Assembly: GCA_963702555.1 (NCBI GenBank)
Contig: CAVPCW010000013.1
Span: forward strand, 410,267 to 474,266
From: CAMFLJ01 sp963702555
Lineage (GTDB): Bacteria > Actinomycetota > Acidimicrobiia > Acidimicrobiales > Acidimicrobilacustridaceae
Length of the DNA stretch: 64,000 nucleotides
Direction: 5' to 3'
The position numbers were made by a program, and so were the translations under genes. A model generated the notes under the pieces. It worked only from the letters and a program-made list of their open reading frames with translations, had not been told where the DNA came from and ran no database searches. Positions 52,612 through 60,583 of this stretch are shown piece by piece. Numbering within the stretch: the stretch's first letter is position 1; each line of letters starts with the position of its first letter.

Positions 52612-53115
52612 GTGAAGAACGACATCTGGTCGATGCTGAACGAGAGCGAGCAGGCGCTGCTCCGCGAGATCGAGCCCCGCAAGCTGCGCAAGCTCGACGA
52701 GGACGAACTGGTCGCCGTGCACCAGCGGGTCCGCCGGGCCCGCAACAAGTACTCCAAGAACTACCGTCGGGGTGCCGCCGCCCAGGTCGCCAAGGACGGT
52801 GGCCGCGGCAAGGTGTCGGCCCGCTACTCCCGCACCGCCCGCAAGGCCGAGGCCTTCGAAGACGCCCTCGCCCGGGTGTCCGCCCGTCTGGCCAAGGTCG
52901 CCCAGGAGAGCGCCGACCAGCTCAAGGCCGAGCGCCTCGCCGCCGCCCGGCGCGGGAAGGGCGCCCCGGCCAAGCGGGCGTCACGCCCGTCGTCGACCAG
53001 CTCCGGTGCCACGGAGAAGAAGCAGCGACGCACCCCGGCCGGCAAGCGGGCCAGCGCCCAGGCCCGGGCGTCGAACAAGCGCCACCAGGCCAAGACCGCC
53101 GGCAAGAAGGGCTAG
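52612..53115 (+). CDS. basic, lysine/alanine-rich hypothetical protein
   Basis: A 167-residue protein of unknown family. It starts at GTG 52612 after GGGAGA. Residues 1-95 are helical with conserved-looking ENESEQALLREIEPRKLRKLDEDELVAVHQRVRRARNKY-type content; about 100-167 is an unstructured Ala/Lys/Arg/Ser tail reminiscent of nucleic-acid-binding tails of actinobacterial histone-like proteins. DNA or RNA binding is a guess from charge. Confidence 0.65.
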   Translation: MKNDIWSMLNESEQALLREIEPRKLRKLDEDELVAVHQRVRRARNKYSKNYRRGAAAQVAKDGGRGKVSARYSRTARKAEAFEDALARVSARLAKVAQESADQLKAERLAAARRGKGAPAKRASRPSSTSSGATEKKQRRTPAGKRASAQARASNKRHQAKTAGKKG

Positions 53116-53133
53116 CGGCACCGGGCGCGAAAG

Positions 53134-53177
53134 GCCGCTGCACCAGTGCGACGGCGGGAGAGCACTGGTGCAGCGGC
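53134..53177. terminator. 16-bp hairpin after the basic hypothetical gene
   Basis: GCCGCTGCACCAGTGC and its perfect complement with a 12-base loop, in the 153-base gap after the gene. No T-tract follows. The rest of the gap shows no gene. Confidence 0.65.
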
Positions 53178-53268
53178 ATGGCCGAAGCCATGGTGTTCAT
53201 CGCTGTGGAGCCCGGCGTCGATACCGCTGCGGCGGAGGATTTCCCGAAGGTCTCGCGACCCCGCCGCG

Positions 53269-53798
53269 TCAGCCGATCTCGAACGACGTGACGCCGAAGA
53301 TGCGCTCCACCGGGAGCTCGGGGGCAGGGCCCAGGTACATGCGGGCGCAGCCGAACGACTCGGTCAGGCGGAGGCCGGCCACCAGTCCCATGCCGGCGGT
53401 GTTCGGCTCCGGCACGTCGATCTGCACCTGCTCGCCCTCGATGCCGGCGAGCAGGGTTCCGAGCAGTCGCTCCACCACGCCGACGCGCCCGGCCGCAGAC
53501 GGGCCACCATGCGGTCGCGCCGGGCGTGCCAGAGCTCGGTGCCGAGTCCGTCGCCCCGCAGGTCCTCCCGCACGATGAAGCAGCCCATGAACCCGAAGGC
53601 ACCGTCGTAGGAGAAGATCGAGCCGGTGCCGATCAGCTCGTCGCCCCGCCGCAGCGCGAGGAACGCGTCGGGGTCGAGGCGGTACGCCAGGTCGAGGTCA
53701 CCGGTGCCCGGGTTCCAGCCCTCGGCCGTCGCCCAGGCCACCCGCACGGGCACCTCGTCGGGCCGCATGCGGTCGAGGGACACACCGTCGGGGAGCAC
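53269..53798 (-). pseudogene. GNAT N-acetyltransferase, internally deleted and frameshifted
   Basis: The N-terminal part has the GNAT core (LIGTGSIFSYDGAFGFMGCFIVREDLRGDGLGTELWHA). The C-terminal part has the Acetyltransf_18 end VQIDVPEPNTAGMGLVAGLRL to PVERIFGVTSFEIG, in another frame, joined near 53490. Related two-domain proteins are about 280 residues; only about 176 can be made here, so roughly 100 residues of the middle (end of domain 1, start of domain 2) are missing. Both a deletion and a frameshift are needed, so this is more probably a real pseudogene than a single error. Confidence 0.7.
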
Positions 53799-53851
53799 GA
53801 CCGAATCCTGTCAGGTCGTACTCCCCCACGGCCTGAGCCGGGAGCCGGATC

Positions 53852-53932
53852 GTCGCGGTGGGCCATCCCCGGCCCACCGCGACAGCCGGGCTCGTCGAGC
53901 GTTCGCGGCGGGCCATCCCCAGCCTGCCGCGA
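53852..53932. repeat. two related hairpin repeats
   Basis: Hairpin 1 (53852-53883): 13-bp perfect stem GTCGCGGTGGGCC/GGCCCACCGCGAC with loop ATCCCC. Hairpin 2 (53903-53932): TCGCGGCGGGC/GCCTGCCGCGA with one G-T pair and loop CATCCCCA. They share GGGCCATCCCC. They lie in the 200-base gap upstream of the broken GNAT gene and downstream of the DUF1775 gene. GAGCCGGAT-type sequence also recurs beside them. Confidence 0.6.
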
Positions 53933-54000
53933 TCACCTGGCTCGTAGTGCGGTCGTCTGAGGGAGCCGGATGGTTCCGGACCCTCCTATCGCGCGGCCCC

Positions 54001-54801
54001 TCAGCCGGTGAAGGCGGGGCTGACGGCGACCGCGCCGGCCGCCTGCACCCCGGCGTCAGGGACGGTGGTCGTCGGGGCCACTGTCGACGTGGTGGTCGGG
54101 TCGAACGCGGCGACGGTGCGGGCCAGGCCGCTGGCCACCATGGTCTCCGAGCCGGGGGGCGGGCTGCCGGCGTACCCCTCAGAGGGGATCCAGTGACTGA
54201 TCGCGCCCGAGGCGTAGATCTGGTCGACGATGAACCCCTCGGTGCCGTCGGCGCCGTTGTAGGTCGTCTGCACCGACGGCGACGGCGTGGTGACCGAGAA
54301 GGAGAAGAACTGGGCCCCATCGGCCTGGGTGCCGGGCGCCTGCACTTGCGGGCCCCACCACCGGACCACCTGGTGACCCTCGCTGGTGATGATCTCGCAG
54401 CTCCAGCCGGCGACCGTGGCCCCGGGCTGGTTGGTGTTGTTGGTCGAGCCGTCCTTGACCTGCAGCAGCGCCTGGCCGCACGTCGGGTTGGTCCAGTCGG
54501 CGGGAACCACGGCCCGGACCTCGACGGTGGTGTCCGGGTTGCCGTTGTAGTCGGCGGACTGCTCACCGGCGGCTCGTACGTAGGCGGTGACCGTGGTGTT
54601 GGCGGCGTACGGAGGCGTCGAGCCCTCGGCCCCGGTACCGCCCGACGTGTTGGGGGCGAAGCCGAAGGCGGCATAGCCAGGGAAGCTGGCGTGGGCGAAG
54701 GCAGGAACGGCGGCGACGGTGATGCCGGCCAGGGCGAGGCCGCCGACGACGACGCCACGCCGACCGATCAGGCGTGCGCTCCGGTGGGTGGTGCTGGGCA
54801 C
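54001..54801 (-). CDS. secreted DUF1775 (YcnI-like) protein
   Basis: A 266-residue exported protein starting at GTG 54801, 10 bases after GAGGGG. Signal peptide RRGVVVGGLALAGITVAAVPAFA leads to a mature N-terminus HASFPGYAAFG. DUF1775/YcnI proteins bind Cu through the mature N-terminal His, and this position fits. The domain is followed by a Thr/Pro-rich tail (TTTSTVAPTTTVPDAG), without an obvious membrane anchor. It is divergent from a second such gene. The sequence is free of the usual PCu_AC neighbour, so copper handling is inferred. Confidence 0.7.
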   Translation of the reverse strand: MPSTTHRSARLIGRRGVVVGGLALAGITVAAVPAFAHASFPGYAAFGFAPNTSGGTGAEGSTPPYAANTTVTAYVRAAGEQSADYNGNPDTTVEVRAVVPADWTNPTCGQALLQVKDGSTNNTNQPGATVAGWSCEIITSEGHQVVRWWGPQVQAPGTQADGAQFFSFSVTTPSPSVQTTYNGADGTEGFIVDQIYASGAISHWIPSEGYAGSPPPGSETMVASGLARTVAAFDPTTTSTVAPTTTVPDAGVQAAGAVAVSPAFTG

Positions 54802-54949
54802 GGAGATGCCCCTCTCTGCGGCGACCACGACGTCGCCCGCTCTCGGGTTCCCGCTCTCCCGGCGGGCTCGCTCTCTTGTCGTCGCAAGGGCCACGAAAGT
54901 TCCTGCCCGGGTGGGGAACTATCGGCGGGCCTCCCGCAACCACTCCTGC
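54802..54949. promoter_or_regulatory. divergent promoter region of the DUF1775 pair
   Basis: A 148-base gap between the two divergent starts. It must hold both promoters. I see no clear operator in it. Confidence 0.4.
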
Positions 54950-55834
54950 GTGCGAAAGCTCTTCCTCGGCGCGTCCGCCGCCCTCCTCGTCGTCGTCGGC
55001 GCCTCGGCGCTGTTCACCGGCACCGCGGCAGCCCACGCCACGTTCTCCACGTCGTCGGTGCCCGCGGACGCGAACGTCACGCTCTACATGGACGTCCCCC
55101 ACGAGCGGGCCGACACCGTCTACAACACCCGGGTCGTGGTGGCGATGCCGACCGGGTGGCAGGCGACCGGGTGCCAGAACAAGGCGACCTGGAGCTGCGC
55201 TGTCGGCAGCCAGGACGGGCGCCAGGTCGTGACCTTCACCAAGGCGACCGGCGCGCCCCGCTCCGAGGACGAGGGCTTCGTCCTGAGCGTGCGCACCGGA
55301 CCGGCCATCGGTTCGTACTCCGTTCCGGTGCTGCAGACCTACAACACCGGTGAGCTCGTCAGCTGGATCGGAGCTGCCGGCTCGCCGGCGCCCGCCCCGG
55401 TGCTGCGAACCGTCGCGTCGACCCCACCCCCCACCGCTCCGCCGGTGACGGCGCCACCCGCCACCGCCGCTCCGGCCCCCACACCGGGCGGTGCCGGCTC
55501 CGCGACCCCGGGTGCCCCGTCGACGGGCACCCCGAGGGTGACGGCACTCGACGGAAGCGTGATCCCGGACCCGACGGCCACCTCCCCCGAGACGACGGCC
55601 GATACCACGGCGGAGGAGACGACCGGGGAGATCGCGACCGACGGCACCGCCGCAGCGGCCGACGGCCTCGCGGAGGCGGACGGCGAGCTGGCCTCCTCCA
55701 CATCCGGCGACAGCAGTGGCGGCGGCGTCAACGGCGTTCTCATCGGAGGTGCCGCGCTCGTCGTCATCGTCGCGGTCGCCGGGGGCCTGTTCCTCCGCTC
55801 GAGCCGCCGCGCCGGGAGCGGCCCCGTCAACTGA
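54950..55834 (+). CDS. membrane-anchored DUF1775 (YcnI-like) protein
   Basis: A 294-residue protein. Signal peptide VRKLFLGASAALLVVVGASALFTGTAAA leads to mature HATFSTSSVPADANVTLYMDVPHE, again with an N-terminal His. A globular domain (MPTGWQATGCQNKATWSCAVG) of about 120 residues is followed by a Pro/Thr/Ala-rich linker of about 120 residues and a C-terminal membrane helix (GVLIGGAALVVIVAVAGGLFL) with a basic end. It is thus anchored outside, whereas its divergent partner should be secreted. Confidence 0.75.
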   Translation: MRKLFLGASAALLVVVGASALFTGTAAAHATFSTSSVPADANVTLYMDVPHERADTVYNTRVVVAMPTGWQATGCQNKATWSCAVGSQDGRQVVTFTKATGAPRSEDEGFVLSVRTGPAIGSYSVPVLQTYNTGELVSWIGAAGSPAPAPVLRTVASTPPPTAPPVTAPPATAAPAPTPGGAGSATPGAPSTGTPRVTALDGSVIPDPTATSPETTADTTAEETTGEIATDGTAAAADGLAEADGELASSTSGDSSGGGVNGVLIGGAALVVIVAVAGGLFLRSSRRAGSGPVN

Positions 55835-55849
55835 CCCTGGTGGTCGGAA

Positions 55850-56308
55850 CTACGACGCGGTCACGTCGAGGACGACCGCGAGACGGTCGAGCAGCTCCTG
55901 CTCGGCCGGCTTCACGCCCTTGGCCGCCCCCGCCACGGCGGTGGCGATGTCGAAGTACCACTGGCGCACCTGGGCGGACTCGTCGGCCGGGATGTGGGCC
56001 AGGGCCTTCACCGCGCGCTGCACGTCGGCCACGAGGCCGTCGACGATCACGTTCGGCGTGTCGCCCTTGTGCTGCTTGGCGTCGTGGCGGGCCTGCTTGT
56101 CCTTGGCGTCGGGGACGATGGCGGCGATGAGCTCGTCGGCCGGGCCGGAGTGCGGCGGCACGGCCATGACCTTGGCGCCGGCGGCCGACTCCTTGACCAT
56201 CGAGATGGGCCCGTGATCGCCCACCATGGCGACGGCCAGCATGATGGCCACCGGTGCGTCGGTGATGGCGTGCCACTGCTCGTCGGTGAAGGCGGAACGG
56301 TCGGTCAT
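55850..56308 (-). CDS. hypothetical helical protein
   Basis: A 152-residue soluble protein starting MTDRSAFTDEQWHAITDAPVAIMLAVAMVGDHG. It appears all-helical and acidic, with VADVQRAVKALAHIPADESAQVRQWYFDIATAVAGAAKG in the C-terminal half. I do not recognise a characterised family. GAGACC-type sequence precedes the ATG. It is convergent with the DUF1775 gene, 15 bases apart, and divergent from the YihY-like gene. Confidence 0.65.
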   Translation of the reverse strand: MTDRSAFTDEQWHAITDAPVAIMLAVAMVGDHGPISMVKESAAGAKVMAVPPHSGPADELIAAIVPDAKDKQARHDAKQHKGDTPNVIVDGLVADVQRAVKALAHIPADESAQVRQWYFDIATAVAGAAKGVKPAEQELLDRLAVVLDVTAS

Positions 56309-56456
56309 CTCTGGTCTCCTCGTACGGGGTGGGTGCGATGCCGGAGGCGGCGCTCCGGACGATAGGTCCCCGAGCCACCGCCGACGCCCCGCCCCACGCC
56401 CCATCCGACGGCGGGGTGCACCGGGGATGGCACGATGCGCCCGGAGGACGCCGCTG

Positions 56457-57270
56457 ATGAACCAGACAGGACGGGCCCGACGAGCGGTGTCGGTCGGCGT
56501 CGAGACGTGGCAGCGGGCGCGCGACGTCGATGCCCTGCTCGCCGCGGCGGGTGTGGCGTTCTTCGCCCTGCTGTCGGTGATCCCCGCGATGGGCGCGCTC
56601 GATCGCGATCTACGGGCTGTTCGCCAACCCGAGTGACGTGGCCAGCGAGTTGACCGACCTCTTCGGCGAAGACGTGGGGCCCGGTCGGGAGTTCCTGCTC
56701 GACCAACTCAACCGCCTGACCACCGCCAGCACCGGCTCGCTCACCGTCGCGGCAGTGGTCGCAGCGCTCGTGGCGCTCTGGTCGGCGTCCTCAGGCGTTC
56801 GCCACCTGCTCGACGCGGTGGACGCCGCCTTCGGCCTCCCCCGGGCTTCGCTCGTGCGGGCGCGGGCCCGGGGCCTGCTCGGCGTGTTCGTCCTGATCGC
56901 CCTCGCCGCCGTCGTGGTGGCCCTGCTCGGCCTCGCCCCCGACCTCCCCGGATGGGTCTCGTGGCTGCGCTACCCGCTCGTGGTCGGCATCGTGCTGCTC
57001 GGCTGCGCGGTGCTCTACCGCCCCGGCGGCGCGACCGGGGCCGCCCCTCCCGGTGCGCTGGTGGCGACCACCATGTGGGTCCTCGGCTCGATCGGCCTGG
57101 CTGTCTACGTGGCCATCGGCCCCGACCTCCAGGCGGCCTACGGCGCCTTCGCCTCGGTTGCCGTGATCATGCTGTGGCTGTGGATCTGCGGCATCGCCCT
57201 GCTCGCCGGCGCCCACGTCACCGCCGTGCTCGCCGACCGCGGGGTGGTCGACCCCGACCCCTCGATCTGA
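56457..57270 (+). pseudogene. YihY/BrkB-family membrane protein, frameshifted
   Basis: A six-helix membrane protein of about 271 residues. The N-terminus (VAFFALLSVIPAMGAL) matches the first BrkB helix. The frame breaks near 56603, and continues IAIYGLFANPSDVASELTDLFGED to the end in the second frame, through YihY motifs GSLTVAAVVAALVALWSASSGVRHLLDAVDAAFG and AYGAFASVAVIMLWLWICGIALLAGAHVTAVL. Removing one G in GCGCTCGATCGC restores it. Confidence 0.8.
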
Positions 57271-57298
57271 GCCCGGACGCCCCACGGCCCTGGACGCG

Positions 57299-57330
57299 AC
57301 GAAGGCCCGCCCCTGCGGACGGGCCCTCGT
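57299..57330. terminator. hairpin terminator
   Basis: ACGAAGGCCCG and its near-complement CGGGCCCTCGT (one mismatch), with a 10-base loop, followed by TCGGTTCGG. It lies between the convergent YihY-like and amidohydrolase genes. Confidence 0.75.
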
Positions 57331-57351
57331 TCGGTTCGGTGCCGGGCGGCG

Positions 57352-58563
57352 TCAGGCCGGGCGGCGGACGTTCAGCTCGGTGACGTTGTCGAGGAGGATG
57401 CGCTTGCGGTCCTCGTCGGAGAACACCTTCAGCTCGGGGACGTAGTCGAGCGGGTGCTCCATGCCCTCGATGTGAGGCCAGTCGGAGCCGAAGATGACGC
57501 GGTCGGTGCCCATGGCGTCGGCGGTCTCGCGCACGTCGTCCTCCCAGAACGGGTTCATCCAGACGTTCTGGCGGAAGAGCTCGACCGGGTCGGTGCCGAA
57601 GTAGCCGGGCATCTTGGCCGAGGCGCCACGCATCTTCTTGAACAGGTCGCCGAGGAACCCGGAGCCGTTCTCGACAGAGGCGAGACGGATGTTCGGGAAC
57701 CGCTCGAAGATCTTGTCGACCATGATCGAGCCGAGGAAGTCGTAGATGGCCCGCTCGATGCCGATGTGGAGCATGCCGAGGTTGGGGCGGAAGCCGCCGC
57801 TGAAGCTGGCGGAGAAGCCCTTCTCAGGGGCGTAGCCCTGGAGGGAGTAGCCGGAGTCGCCGGCGTGCACGATCACGGTGACACCGGACTCGTTCACCCG
57901 GGCCCAGAAGGGGTCGAAGATCGGGTCGGCCGGGGCGAACACGCCGTCGGCGGTGTGGATCGGGGCCGGGCGCATCACGATGGTGCGGGCGTCGTGGTCG
58001 AGCGCCCACTCGAGCTCCTTGACCGCCCAGTCGACGTCGGCGAGGGAGATGTAGGGGCCGGCGAAGATGCGGTCCTTGTAGGCGAAGCCCCAGTCCTCCT
58101 CGAGCCACCGGTTGAACGCGGTGAACATGAGGGTGACGGCCTCGGGGTCGTGCTTGAGGGGCTCCTCGTAGATCATCCCGAGGGTGGGGAAGAGCCACAT
58201 CTTCTGGAGGCCGTGCTCGTCCATCGTGGCGAGGCGGGCGTCGCGGTCGCGGTACGCGGGGTTGATGGGCTCCGGGCGACCGAGGTACTCGAGCGGGGAC
58301 TTACCCGAGGGGTTGCCGCGGAAGTAGTCGGCCATGGCGCCGGCCGGCGACACCGGGTCGAAGGTGGGGTTGGTCACCGCACGGCTGACCTGGCCACCGA
58401 TCACGTGGTACTTGCGCTTGCCGATCTGGCACCACTCGATGACGCGCGGCCCGAGCTTCGGGTCGAGGTGGCGGGTGAACGCGTCCTCGGCCTCGTAGTA
58501 GTGGTTGTCGGCGTCGAACGGCTGGTAGCCGAGCTCGTTCGTGATCTCTTCCGCGTTGTACAT
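57352..58563 (-). CDS. amidohydrolase-2 family protein
   Basis: A 403-residue metal-dependent hydrolase/decarboxylase: PFDADNHYYEAEDAF (D-x-D-x-H), VIVHAGDSGYSLQG, SVENGSGFLG and FGSDWPHIEG. It is paralogous to the protein at 30196-31395. GGGGAGACAC precedes the ATG. It follows an SDR on the same strand but a hairpin separates them. No operator of the 18-bp family is seen here. Confidence 0.85.
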   Translation of the reverse strand: MYNAEEITNELGYQPFDADNHYYEAEDAFTRHLDPKLGPRVIEWCQIGKRKYHVIGGQVSRAVTNPTFDPVSPAGAMADYFRGNPSGKSPLEYLGRPEPINPAYRDRDARLATMDEHGLQKMWLFPTLGMIYEEPLKHDPEAVTLMFTAFNRWLEEDWGFAYKDRIFAGPYISLADVDWAVKELEWALDHDARTIVMRPAPIHTADGVFAPADPIFDPFWARVNESGVTVIVHAGDSGYSLQGYAPEKGFSASFSGGFRPNLGMLHIGIERAIYDFLGSIMVDKIFERFPNIRLASVENGSGFLGDLFKKMRGASAKMPGYFGTDPVELFRQNVWMNPFWEDDVRETADAMGTDRVIFGSDWPHIEGMEHPLDYVPELKVFSDEDRKRILLDNVTELNVRRPA

Positions 58564-58630
58564 CGTGTCTCCCCGCGTGTGACGGAATCGGCGCCCATCG
58601 GGGCGCTTGTGTCACATGTTAGGGGGACCA

Positions 58631-58659
58631 ACCGGCCGACGCACCATCGGGCGGCCGGT
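58631..58659 (-). terminator. hairpin between the SDR and amidohydrolase genes
   Basis: ACCGGCCG - 13 bases - CGGCCGGT, 9 bases after the SDR stop on the minus strand. A TGTGAC/GTCACA inverted pair (58576-58614) also lies in this gap just upstream of the amidohydrolase. Confidence 0.5.
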
Positions 58660-58667
58660 TGCGCGGG

Positions 58668-59468
58668 TCAGTCACCCAGGTCCGGCACCCAGACCGCGCC
58701 GTTGATGTGGCTGCCACCGTCGGCGAAGAGGGTGTTGCCCGTGAGGTAGCAGGAGTCCTCACTGGCCAGGAAGAAGGCGATGGGCGCGATCTCGGTCTCC
58801 GGGTCGCCCAGGTGGCCCATGGGGTTGGCCGCCTCCGACTCGCGTGCCATCTCCGGGGCCATCTCCTCGAACATGCGGAACGAGGTGGTCTTGGCCCCCG
58901 GGCAGATCACGTTGGCGGTGATGCCGAAGCCGGCCCACTCGCGCGCCGCGGTGCGGGTGAGCGTGCGCAGCGCCTCCTTGGTGGAGTTGTAGTGCACCGA
59001 CCCCATGTGGGCGTTGACGCCGTTGAGCGAGCAGATGTTGACGACGCGGCCCCAGCCGGCGGCGCGCATGTGCGGGAACGCGGCCTTCATCGCCCAGAAC
59101 GGTCCCATCACGTTCATGAGCCAGGCGTGCTCCATCGCCGAGTCGGGCATCTTGTCGACCCGCTTGAGCCCGGCCTGGTCACCGCCCCACGCGTTGTTCA
59201 CGAGGATGTCGAGGCGGCCCCAACGGTCGACGGCGGCGGCGACGGCCGCCTCGTTGTCGGCCTGCTGGGTGGCGTCGGTGTGGAGGAACAGGGCCTCGGT
59301 GCCGAAGTCGCGGGTGAGCTCCTCGGCCACCGCGGCGCCGTTGTCGTCGTTGATCTCGGCGACCACGACCCGGGCACCCTCCTGGGCGTAGCGACGGGCG
59401 ATGCCGTGGCCGATGCCGTCGCCGGCCCCCGTGATCACCGCGACGCGGTCCTGTAGACGCTTGTCCAT
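58668..59468 (-). CDS. short-chain dehydrogenase/reductase
   Basis: A 266-residue classical SDR: TGAGDGIG (13-20), NNAWGG, NICSLNGVNAHMG serine region, YNSTKEAL (Tyr-x3-Lys), CPGAKTTSF, and YLTGNTLFADGGSH. FabG-like length. AGGGGG lies before the ATG. Preceded by an HSL-type esterase on the same strand 73 bases upstream. Confidence 0.9.
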   Translation of the reverse strand: MDKRLQDRVAVITGAGDGIGHGIARRYAQEGARVVVAEINDDNGAAVAEELTRDFGTEALFLHTDATQQADNEAAVAAAVDRWGRLDILVNNAWGGDQAGLKRVDKMPDSAMEHAWLMNVMGPFWAMKAAFPHMRAAGWGRVVNICSLNGVNAHMGSVHYNSTKEALRTLTRTAAREWAGFGITANVICPGAKTTSFRMFEEMAPEMARESEAANPMGHLGDPETEIAPIAFFLASEDSCYLTGNTLFADGGSHINGAVWVPDLGD

Positions 59469-59541
59469 GTCAGCCCCCTGGCCCGGCCGCCTCCGGATCG
59501 GCGACCACGACGGGAGACTAGTTCACATTGCCAACTACCTG

Positions 59542-60486
59542 TCAGTCCGCGATCTGGCGCCGTAGCCAGTCGCGCCGGTCGGCCGCTGCGTTCTGCACGA
59601 CCGGGTGGTCGACGAAGGCCTGGAACCCGTGGGGCAGCCCCGGGTACATGTGCAGCTCGGTCGGCACCCCGGCCGCGGCGAGGCGCTGCGCGTGAGCGAG
59701 CGTCTCGTCGCGGAAGCCGTCGGCGGTGCCCACCGAGAGGAACGTGGGCGGCAGCCCGGTGGGGTCGGCCACGCGCGCCGGCGCCGCCTCGGCGGGCACG
59801 TCACCGCCGTAGAGCTCACCCAGGTAGGACCGCCAGCCGAAGGTGTTCGACGCGGTCGACCAGATCAGGAGGTCGTCGGTGGTCGACGACACGGTGATCT
59901 GCCGGTCGTCGAGCATCGGGGTCTCGAGCAGCTGGAACGCCAGGGTCGGACCGCCTTTGTCGCGCACCCGGATGGCGAGGCCGGCCGCCAGCCCGGCGCC
60001 GGCGCTGATGCCGAAGACGCCGAGGCGGTCGAGGTCGATGCCGAGCTCGTCGGCGTGCTCGACCGCCCACAGCAGCCCCCGCTCGCAGTCGTCGAGCGGC
60101 GTGGGGAACGGGTGCTCGGGGGCGAGCCGGTACTCGACCGACACGCCCATCACCCCGAGCTCCTGGCACCAGGCCTCGAAGGTGCTGTCGTCCATGTCGT
60201 AGGTGCCGAGGATCATGCCGCCGCCGTGGATGGCGTAGACGCAGGGCAGGGGGCCCTCGACGCCGCGGGGACGGTGGACCCGCACCGGCACCGGGTGGTC
60301 GCCGGGGACGAGGTGGTCGGTGCGCTCGACGGCGTCGGTGGAGCCCATCGCCGTGATGGTCTGGGTCATGCCGGTGCGGATCCCGGCGAGGATCTCGGGT
60401 CCGGTGATGTCGGGCAGCGAGAAGGCGCTGAGCATGGCGGTGAGGCCGGGGTCGAGCAGGCTGTTTCCGTCGGGTGTCGCGGTCAT
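59542..60486 (-). CDS. alpha/beta hydrolase, hormone-sensitive-lipase family
   Basis: A 314-residue HSL-type esterase: AIHGGGMILG oxyanion motif, FGISAGAGLAAGLA nucleophile elbow, SVGTADGFRDE (Asp) and YPGLPHGFQ (His). It resembles the esterase at 13.2 kb in layout but is only distantly related. Divergent from the D-aminoacylase-like gene; the 97-base gap shows no clear operator. Confidence 0.85.
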   Translation of the reverse strand: MTATPDGNSLLDPGLTAMLSAFSLPDITGPEILAGIRTGMTQTITAMGSTDAVERTDHLVPGDHPVPVRVHRPRGVEGPLPCVYAIHGGGMILGTYDMDDSTFEAWCQELGVMGVSVEYRLAPEHPFPTPLDDCERGLLWAVEHADELGIDLDRLGVFGISAGAGLAAGLAIRVRDKGGPTLAFQLLETPMLDDRQITVSSTTDDLLIWSTASNTFGWRSYLGELYGGDVPAEAAPARVADPTGLPPTFLSVGTADGFRDETLAHAQRLAAAGVPTELHMYPGLPHGFQAFVDHPVVQNAAADRRDWLRRQIAD

Positions 60487-60583
60487 GGCGCCATCGTCGC
60501 ATCCGCGGCGCGGCCGTGCCTTCGGTCACCTCCGCCCGGGGGTGCCACCATGTCGGGGTCATCCACGACGAGGGGGAGCTCCC

